DNA from: Diplonema japonicum
Lineage: Eukaryota > Euglenozoa > Diplonemea > Diplonemida > Diplonemidae
DNA length: 64,000 nt
Assembly (NCBI GenBank): GCA_964019335.1
Contig: OZ025756.1
Coordinates: 1-64,000 of the forward strand
Reading direction: 5' to 3'
This document shows positions 57,538 to 64,000 of this stretch, one piece after another. The stretch's first letter is position 1; every line of letters starts with the position of its first letter. The notes beneath the pieces are model-generated. The model was not told the DNA's origin. It searched no databases and worked only from the letters and a program-made list of their open reading frames with translations. The translations under genes were made by a program, and so were the position numbers.

Positions 57538-57818
57538 CTTCTTTTTCTTTTTATATTTTCTCTTTTTTTTTTTTCTTCTCTTCTTCTTCTTAGGATCATC
57601 AGGGGGAAAAAAAAAAGAAAATTTTAATAACAAGTTTATATATGCTTATGGGTCAATCTCCTAGCAAGGAGCGCATCTGAATTCTAATCGGGGGGGGGGG
57701 GGGGGGGGAGAAAAGAATAGAGTCGGGTTGATGTTGATTAGGATAAAAGTCCAACAATGTCACCCACTCTATTCTCCTGGTGTGGAAACACAAAGCCTTT
57801 TTTTTTATTAAATTAATC
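57538..57818. other. short intergenic, gene F to DNAJC21
   Basis: A-rich leader in sense before the DNAJC21 ATG and a G run at about 57690-57708. No gene. Confidence 0.6.
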
Positions 57819-59987
57819 TCATGTGCACTTATTTAAATCTGCATTTCTGACAGAAACAACAGCAGTGTTAGCGGAAACCTCTAAGCGCCGGAGGACCATT
57901 GCTGTCCCGTCTGGGGCCTTGTAGTCTCCCTCACACGTGGAGCTGAGCCCTTCCATAACATTATTCACCTCGAAGGTTGACGCGTAGTAGCATAAGGCGT
58001 CCTTCGAAGAAGCGTCGTTGCATAGAATACTGCTCACGGCTGCGCTAGTCCCGATAACAGTGATGAATCTTTGCCGTCTACCGCCTACTGTACCATGGAC
58101 AATACGGCTGGTGGAGAGCCCAGTGTGCAAAGTGGACCTGTTCTCAGTTTCTGCTGCCGTCCCCAGCATCTTCACAAAAGCGAACGCATTTTCGACATGG
58201 GTCACGCACATCTTGGGACCATTCCAGCAGACGGCCACCCTGCTCCCCTGAAGCGACAGGACCGCACCGTGCGACCTATCAGAACAAGCCACAATCCTTG
58301 CTAGTTCCGCGTTCACCACCAACCCGATATCGTCGCTGTAAGCTGACCACGCAATTTCAACACTTGCGACAGACGCAGCGGCACTGTGCTGCAGGACAGG
58401 CGAAAACTGAGGACTAAGAAAGCTCAAATGTCCCGAGTATGTGCTACAGTGACTCTCCGACTGGTTGCTGGGGACGCTCGCATGGCTGTCCCTCCTTCCA
58501 ATAGGAAGCTTCCTGTCCTTCCTTTTCAAGAGCAGTTGCTGTTCGACGAAAGGCCTCCTCCCATAAAGCGAGCGGGAGAGGAGGACGTACGGATTCACAG
58601 AATCACCCACACCCTTCAGTTCAGTCTCTCCCATTGGGATAACCGCGACAGAGTCAAGGGAACCAGCTACTTCCATCACCTCAGGAGTGACAGCAACAGC
58701 CCCACCCACACAAGCCCCTTCCATCCGAGCAGCCTTGTTCACAGTGTTCCCAAAGTAGTCGTACCTCCCTGTCAGGGTGTTCAGTTGAACAGAAACCTCA
58801 CCACAGTGAACACCGATGCGAACACGAAGGCCGCACCAAGGGCCGCTCTGGTTCCAAGCACAACTGTCGAGTTCCAGAAGTTCCTCAGGCCACGCACTAT
58901 CGAGAAGCCTCTCCTGAACAGACAGACCGAACCACACTGCATCAGAAGCATACTCGAAGGCCACCATGAAGGAGTCCCCAATGGTCTTCACCTCGTACCC
59001 ATTGTGCTCAGCGATGCAGTCCCGTATTGCTTTGTTGTGAACCTGAAGTCCCTCTTGCATCCCTTCTGGACATGCCTCCCATGTTGCTGTTGATCCTTGG
59101 ATGTCTGTGAAGACAAGGGTTGCCTCACGTGACAGCAGACCAGGTGCTGGGATGTCACGCGAGTCAGCAGGAGCGCAGTGGAAGAGTGCGTCGGGGAGGT
59201 AAGGGCGGTATAAGTAGAGGTTTTCGAGGATTTTGCTGAACGCATCGTAAAGGGGAGGGGGGAAGGAGGCGGTTGAGATTATGGCCTCGGCGGAGGCGAG
59301 GTCGAAGCGGGAGAACGAGGTCGCGATGTCCTCCGTGGCGGCGATGGCCTTGTTCATCTTGTCGTGTTGCTGTTCAAGATCGTGCACGAAGCCTCGCGTG
59401 AAGTAGAAGTCGAGAATGACAGCAGTGGCTTGAACAATAAAATCAGAACCAGCGCTGCGGCTGGCAAAAGCACACGGGAGTGCAGAACACTGAACAGTTG
59501 CCCGCCTTTCTTCCTGTGATGGGAGGAACGACATCTCAAACAGACCGAGTCGGTACGTGTTCTCCAAGGAAAGACAGGCAAGCCAGGATAGAAGCAAGCC
59601 AACCATGAACCACGCGTAGTACTTATGCACCCTGCAAATGAGGAACAAGTCCATTATTACGATGTACAGAGGCCACTCGCGGTCATCCCGCATGACGGCG
59701 GAGCGCAGATCGTAGCTTAAGGTACCCAATGTCCCAGCGAAAAGTACCAACAGAATTACCCAGAGGTGAAGCACCTTCTGCACTAACAATTGCACAAGAA
59801 GAAGGATTAAGACCGCGAAGCCGAAACCAACGGCTATATATTGGTAATCCGATTCCACCCCTAGAACTGCCAACGCAACGAGACCGCATAACCCATAGAC
59901 GGCGAGAACCAACATTACTCTTTTCGCATGGGCCATTCCTGGATCGTCAGTCGGAAGCTCCACACACGAGAACAGTTTGAAACACAT
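57819..59987 (-). CDS. receptor-type adenylate cyclase F
   Basis: 722 residues, start MCFKLFSCVELPTDDPG. Six-TM-like N-terminal part, linker SRFDLASAEAIISTASFPPP, full catalytic domain with first metal Asp at residue 295 and intact KTIGDSFM, YDYFG and NTVNKAAR motifs, then a degenerate second domain (GAVLSLQGSRVAVCWN, RFITVIGTSAAVSS). The catalytic DNA around 58670-58860 is virtually identical to gene H and close to genes A-C, while the membrane part is distinct. It lies 166 bp from gene G. Expected to make cAMP at a membrane. Confidence 0.93.
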   Translation of the reverse strand: MCFKLFSCVELPTDDPGMAHAKRVMLVLAVYGLCGLVALAVLGVESDYQYIAVGFGFAVLILLLVQLLVQKVLHLWVILLVLFAGTLGTLSYDLRSAVMRDDREWPLYIVIMDLFLICRVHKYYAWFMVGLLLSWLACLSLENTYRLGLFEMSFLPSQEERRATVQCSALPCAFASRSAGSDFIVQATAVILDFYFTRGFVHDLEQQHDKMNKAIAATEDIATSFSRFDLASAEAIISTASFPPPLYDAFSKILENLYLYRPYLPDALFHCAPADSRDIPAPGLLSREATLVFTDIQGSTATWEACPEGMQEGLQVHNKAIRDCIAEHNGYEVKTIGDSFMVAFEYASDAVWFGLSVQERLLDSAWPEELLELDSCAWNQSGPWCGLRVRIGVHCGEVSVQLNTLTGRYDYFGNTVNKAARMEGACVGGAVAVTPEVMEVAGSLDSVAVIPMGETELKGVGDSVNPYVLLSRSLYGRRPFVEQQLLLKRKDRKLPIGRRDSHASVPSNQSESHCSTYSGHLSFLSPQFSPVLQHSAAASVASVEIAWSAYSDDIGLVVNAELARIVACSDRSHGAVLSLQGSRVAVCWNGPKMCVTHVENAFAFVKMLGTAAETENRSTLHTGLSTSRIVHGTVGGRRQRFITVIGTSAAVSSILCNDASSKDALCYYASTFEVNNVMEGLSSTCEGDYKAPDGTAMVLRRLEVSANTAVVSVRNADLNKCT

Positions 59988-60153
59988 TTCTTTTCCTCCC
60001 TTCCCCTTCTTTTTTTTTTGTTTCTCCCTTTGTAAGAGCTATGTTGTGACGGCAGTCGTTTGTAACGTTTGTAAGAAAAAGAAAAAGAAAAAAAAGAAAT
60101 GGCAGTGAATTATGGTTTCTTGTATTTTATATGTGATTTTATTTTTTTCGGTC

Positions 60154-62277
60154 TCATTCTTGTAAAAGAGGCGTGACCCTACCGTGGCTCGGTGAAGTAA
60201 GTTCGACACAACTTACCACGTGCAAGCTCATTGCCGAGCCATCGGGTGCTTGGCAGTCCCCGATATGTGCAACGAGAACCCCTTCCATGTCTGTGACGAG
60301 AGGGTGCTTAAAAGGAGACGCGTAGTAGCACATTGTGTCGCATGTCACTGCCTTGTTGCACATCATGTTGCTCACCACCGCTCCGATCCCAACGACCGTC
60401 ACGAACTTCTGCCGCTTGTTGCCCACAGTCCCGTACACAGTGCTGCCGGTTGACAACCCGATGTAAAGCGGCACCTCTCCCATCTCGTTTCCCGCCTTAA
60501 GCATTTTCACAAACGCCAGTGAATTCCCAACATGCGTCGGGCACGACTTCATGCAGTTCCAGCAAACAGCGACCTTGTTCCCCTGAAGCGACACTACTGC
60601 TCCGTGTGACCTCTCCGTGCACGTCAGCACTCTCCCCAGTGCGTTGTGCATCACATTCCCCATCTCTGCTTCGTTCCCCAATGTAATCTCTATCATTCCC
60701 AGCGATGCAGATGCGACGCGTTGCAAAGCTCTCACAGGCGACCCGATGCTACCTTCTGAGCTGATGCTGGTACGTCTGTTATCTACCATAAGCTTTCTGT
60801 CCTTCCTTTGCAGGCGAAGCTGTTGCTCCACAAAAGACTTCCTCCCGATAAGCGAGTGAGGGAGAAGGAGGACGGGGTGCACCATGTCGCTTACGCCCTT
60901 CAGTTGGGTCTCCCCCATCGGGATGACTGACACAGAGTCAAGGGGACCAACTACTTCTAAGATTTCAGGCATGACAGCAACAGCCCCACCCACACAAGCT
61001 CCCTCTACTCGAGCGGCTTTGTTCACAGTGCTTCCGAAGTAGTCGTACCTCCCTGTCAGGGTGTTCAGCTGTACCTCTACCTCACCACAGTGGATACCGA
61101 TGCGAACACGAAGGCCGCACCAAGGGCCGTCAGCTTGCCATGCACAGTAGTCAAGATCCAGGAGTTCCTCAGGCCACATACACCTCACAAGCCTCTCCTG
61201 AACAGACAGACCGAACCACACCGCATCAGAAGCACACTCGAAGGCCACCATAAAGGAGTCCCCAATGGTCTTCACCTCGTACCCATTATACTCAGAAATG
61301 CAGTCCCGTATTGCCTTATTGTGAACCCGAAGTCCCTCCTTCATCCCTTGTGGACATGCTTCCCATGTTGCCGTCGATCCTTGGATGTCGGTGAAGACTA
61401 CTGTTACATTTTTCGACGCCAAACCGGGTGCTGCGACATCGTGCAAGTCTGTTGTGGTGAACGTTGTACTGGGGAAGAGTGCGTCGGGGAGGTAAGGGCG
61501 GTACAAGTGGAGGTTTTCGAGTATTTTGTTGAAGGCGTCGTAAAGGGGAGGGGGGAGGGAGGCGGTTGAGATGGTCTCCTCAGCGGAGGCGAGGTCGAAG
61601 AGGGAGAGGGAAGACGCGATGTCCTCAGCAGTGCTGATGACCTTGTTCATCTTGTCGTGCTGCTTCTCGAGATCGTGCACGAAGCCTCGGGTCAAGTAGA
61701 AGTCGAGCATTAAGGTGACACACTGCACAATAAGTTCGCTAAAGGCAGTAGCAGGGCCAGCTTCGCAAGGAAGCTTAGAGCATTGAGCGGCCTTAAGACG
61801 TGTCGCTTGCGACGGAAGGAAAGAAAAATCATACAAGCCAAAGCGAAACAGATTCTCGAAAGAGACAAAAGTACACCAGGCAAGAACCATGGCTACAACA
61901 GATAGGCAATAATACTTATGCAAGCGAACGACAAGACACACATCAAACATCAGAATGCACGCGGGCCATCTGCGGTCGCCATACACCGCAGCCGATCGAA
62001 GGTCAAAACAAAACACCGCCAAAATCCCCGTAAAAATAAGTATCATGATTAAAGACCGCCGGAGGGCACGTTCAATCACAAGCTGCGCAAAAATAATACA
62101 CGACACGAGCAAAGGCATCATCACAAATAGATACATGATGCCCGAAAGCCCGAGTGCGACCGATAAGCCGTACCCAAGAATGCCATGAAAAGCGAGGACC
62201 AGCATTACCTTTTTGCTGAAGGCGGTCACCGTGTCATCGGTGGGTCGGATCACGTACGAAAACAGCCAATTCCACAT
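60154..62277 (-). CDS. receptor-type adenylate cyclase G
   Basis: 707 residues from the ATG at 62277 (MWNWLFSYVIRPTDDTVTAF); the upstream Phe/Ser-rich extension is excluded. Same layout, first metal Asp at residue 297. Its catalytic domain departs slightly more than the others: GSTVNKAARVEG instead of GNTVNKAARMEG, RIGIHCGEVEV, and AVMPEILEVV. All catalytic residues remain. The second domain is degenerate (GAVVSLQGNKVAVCWN). It is 144 bp from gene H. Confidence 0.93.
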   Translation of the reverse strand: MWNWLFSYVIRPTDDTVTAFSKKVMLVLAFHGILGYGLSVALGLSGIMYLFVMMPLLVSCIIFAQLVIERALRRSLIMILIFTGILAVFCFDLRSAAVYGDRRWPACILMFDVCLVVRLHKYYCLSVVAMVLAWCTFVSFENLFRFGLYDFSFLPSQATRLKAAQCSKLPCEAGPATAFSELIVQCVTLMLDFYLTRGFVHDLEKQHDKMNKVISTAEDIASSLSLFDLASAEETISTASLPPPLYDAFNKILENLHLYRPYLPDALFPSTTFTTTDLHDVAAPGLASKNVTVVFTDIQGSTATWEACPQGMKEGLRVHNKAIRDCISEYNGYEVKTIGDSFMVAFECASDAVWFGLSVQERLVRCMWPEELLDLDYCAWQADGPWCGLRVRIGIHCGEVEVQLNTLTGRYDYFGSTVNKAARVEGACVGGAVAVMPEILEVVGPLDSVSVIPMGETQLKGVSDMVHPVLLLPHSLIGRKSFVEQQLRLQRKDRKLMVDNRRTSISSEGSIGSPVRALQRVASASLGMIEITLGNEAEMGNVMHNALGRVLTCTERSHGAVVSLQGNKVAVCWNCMKSCPTHVGNSLAFVKMLKAGNEMGEVPLYIGLSTGSTVYGTVGNKRQKFVTVVGIGAVVSNMMCNKAVTCDTMCYYASPFKHPLVTDMEGVLVAHIGDCQAPDGSAMSLHVVSCVELTSPSHGRVTPLLQE

Positions 62278-62421
62278 TTTTTTTTCAACTCCTTTGGGTG
62301 AGGGTAAAAAAAAAAGGGGGGGGGAGCGAACAGTTCCTTCCCAAGAGCTAGAGAGAAAGAAAAAAAAGGGAGAAGAACAAAAACATCTGGGCCCGCACTT
62401 GGAAAAGTGCGGCACTGATGT

Positions 62422-64000
62422 CTACTTGTGAAATGACATAACGGAACACAGATCAGCAGAAAGCCCGATCGCCAGACGGTTCAATGCGGCCCCATCAGGG
62501 GCGGTGCATGTCAAGCTTTCGGTAATGACAAGACCCTCTATCTCAGAGATCTTAAAAGGTGAAGCGTGAAAACACAGAATATCACATGATAAGGCGTGGC
62601 TGCACATTTCAGCGCCCATCACCACGCAAGTTCCGAGAACAGATACAAACTTCTGGTTTCTCCTCCCCACTGTCCCAAAGACTATGCTACCGGTTGAGAG
62701 CCCAATGTGGAACTTTATATCCCTTCCTTCATCAGAAGAAGGGACACCAACCATCCGCACAAATACCAGCGAGTTTTCAACATGTGTTGGACAGGGTTTA
62801 AGCCCATTCCAGCACACCGCCATTCTGTTCCCTTGAAGCGACACAACTGCTCCGTGTGACCTCTCCGTGCACGTTAGTATCTTTGCTATCCCGTTATTTA
62901 ACGTGTTGCCCATCTCCGACTCTACATCACTCATCTTTATCTCCACCGCCCCCACGGAAGCACATGAGCAGCGAGTCAGTACTTCATGCATAGGAGAGCC
63001 TTGCCCTGAGTGGTTGCTTCGGTTATGCGGGCTTAGATGGAGAGAAGTCGTGCTATTCCTCTTGCCTAGGTAGTCAACTATCAGTTTCCTGTCCTCTCGT
63101 TTCAGAAGAAGCTGCTCCTCCACAAAGAACCTCCTCCCTTGAAGTGAATGAGGGAGAAGAAGGAACGGTTGCGTTTTATCACCCACACCCTTCAGTTCGA
63201 TCTCCCCCATTGGGATGATGGACACAGAGTCAACTAGGGGGCCAACAGCCTCCATCACCTCAGGAGTGACAGCAACAGCCCCACCCACACAAGCCCCTTC
63301 CATCCGAGCAGCCTTGTTCACAGTGTTCCCAAAGTAGTCGTACCTCCCTGTCAGGGTGTTCAGTTGAACAGAAACCTCACCACAGTGAACACCGATGCGA
63401 ACACGAAGGCCGCACCAAGGGCCGCTCTGGTTCCAAGCACAACTGTCGAGTTCCAGGAGTTCCTCAGGCCACACGCTTTCAAGAAGCCTCTCCTGAACAG
63501 ACAGACCGAACTGTACCGCATCAGAAGCACACTCGAAGGCCACCATGAAGGAGTCCCCAATGGTCTTCACCTCGTACCCATTGTGCTCAGACATGCACTC
63601 ACGCACCGTTTTGTTATGAACCTGAAGTCCCTCTTTCATCCCTTCTGGACATGCCTCCCATATTGCCGTCGATCCTTGGATGTCGGTGAAGAGGATGGTC
63701 GGCGTCTGGCCCCGCAACCCAGGAACAGGGATGTCCTTACGCTGTTCTTGAAACTCACTGTGGAGATCTTGGAAGAGAGAGTCGGGGAGGTAAGGGCGGT
63801 ACATGTGAAGGTTTAAGAGTATTCTGCTAAGAGCATCGTAAAGGGGAGGGGGGAGGGAGGCGGTTGAGATGATCTTTTCAGCGGAGGCGAGGTCGAAGCA
63901 TGAGATGGAGGTCGCGATCTGCTCCACAGCAGCGATGGATCGGTTTAGCTTGTCGTGCTTTTTTCGGACTCCCTGCTCGAACCACTTCGTGATGTAGAAG
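62422..64000 (-). CDS. receptor-type adenylate cyclase H (partial, N-terminus beyond window)
   Basis: 526 residues are visible; the frame runs off the window edge through FYITKWFEQGVRKKHDK, which is the end of the membrane region in paralogues, so the start lies outside. Linker SCFDLASAEKIISTASLPPP, catalytic domain with FTDIQGST, KTIGDSFM, YDYFG and NTVNKAAR, then the degenerate second domain and a stop at 62422. Catalytic DNA is almost identical to gene F. Confidence 0.93.
   Translation of the reverse strand, partial: FYITKWFEQGVRKKHDKLNRSIAAVEQIATSISCFDLASAEKIISTASLPPPLYDALSRILLNLHMYRPYLPDSLFQDLHSEFQEQRKDIPVPGLRGQTPTILFTDIQGSTAIWEACPEGMKEGLQVHNKTVRECMSEHNGYEVKTIGDSFMVAFECASDAVQFGLSVQERLLESVWPEELLELDSCAWNQSGPWCGLRVRIGVHCGEVSVQLNTLTGRYDYFGNTVNKAARMEGACVGGAVAVTPEVMEAVGPLVDSVSIIPMGEIELKGVGDKTQPFLLLPHSLQGRRFFVEEQLLLKREDRKLIVDYLGKRNSTTSLHLSPHNRSNHSGQGSPMHEVLTRCSCASVGAVEIKMSDVESEMGNTLNNGIAKILTCTERSHGAVVSLQGNRMAVCWNGLKPCPTHVENSLVFVRMVGVPSSDEGRDIKFHIGLSTGSIVFGTVGRRNQKFVSVLGTCVVMGAEMCSHALSCDILCFHASPFKISEIEGLVITESLTCTAPDGAALNRLAIGLSADLCSVMSFHK

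Noticed and set aside
1-64000. Spliced-leader RNA gene, rRNA genes or CRISPR array
   Set aside because: No leader-like exon with donor, no rRNA segments and no regularly spaced direct repeats with unique spacers were seen. The repeated sequences are fold-back elements, protein-coding repeats or microsatellites.

Overview
The window is nuclear DNA of a protist (inference). Support: U6 snRNA and tRNA-Asp genes, two small GT-AG introns in a DNAJC21 homologue, non-LTR retroelement copies, very long homopolymer runs between genes, and large multi-domain membrane proteins. All protein genes I accept lie on the minus strand, mostly intronless and often 140-340 bp apart. The only coding sequence on the plus strand is retroelement debris. 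Together with adenylate cyclases whose catalytic motifs resemble trypanosomatid receptor cyclases, this suggests a euglenozoan-type genome (diplonemid or free-living kinetoplastid relative). No spliced-leader gene is present to confirm it.

Layout: 0.1-0.7 kb, a small putative zinc-binding protein; 0.9-1.5 kb, a fold-back repeat; 1.5-4.0 kb, a protein with three cyclic-nucleotide-binding-like domains; 4.3-6.0 and 6.8-9.7 kb, two broken non-LTR retroelements on the plus strand, the second inserted into the 5' end of a tRNA-Asp gene with a ~31 bp target duplication; 9.7-10.0 kb, tRNA-Asp and U6 copy 1; 10.3-19.4 kb, four adenylate-cyclase-family genes; 20.5-21.2 kb, a VOC/glyoxalase-like protein; 21.2-25.4 kb, gene-free repeat DNA; 25.4-29.2 kb, a lectin/mucin-stalk/multi-TM surface protein; 29.5-30.3 kb, a possible small split gene and U6 copy 2; 31.9-53.1 kb, a single 21.1 kb ORF for a ~7047-residue secreted protein with Calx-beta-like and ~27 RTX-type calcium-binding modules; 53.5-55.1 kb, a fifth cyclase-family gene; 55.5-57.5 kb, DNAJC21; 57.8-64.0 kb, three more cyclases, the last cut by the window edge.

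The eight cyclase-family genes fall into two classes. Six carry a complete class III catalytic domain followed by a degenerate second domain; two carry a single degenerate domain and are probably pseudo-cyclases. The catalytic part is nearly identical at DNA level between paralogues while the N-terminal membrane part diverges, which points to gene conversion. With the nearby cyclic-nucleotide-binding-like protein, the region looks like a cAMP signalling locus. It also holds two large surface or secreted proteins, so an environment-sensing or adhesion role is a reasonable but unproven inference.
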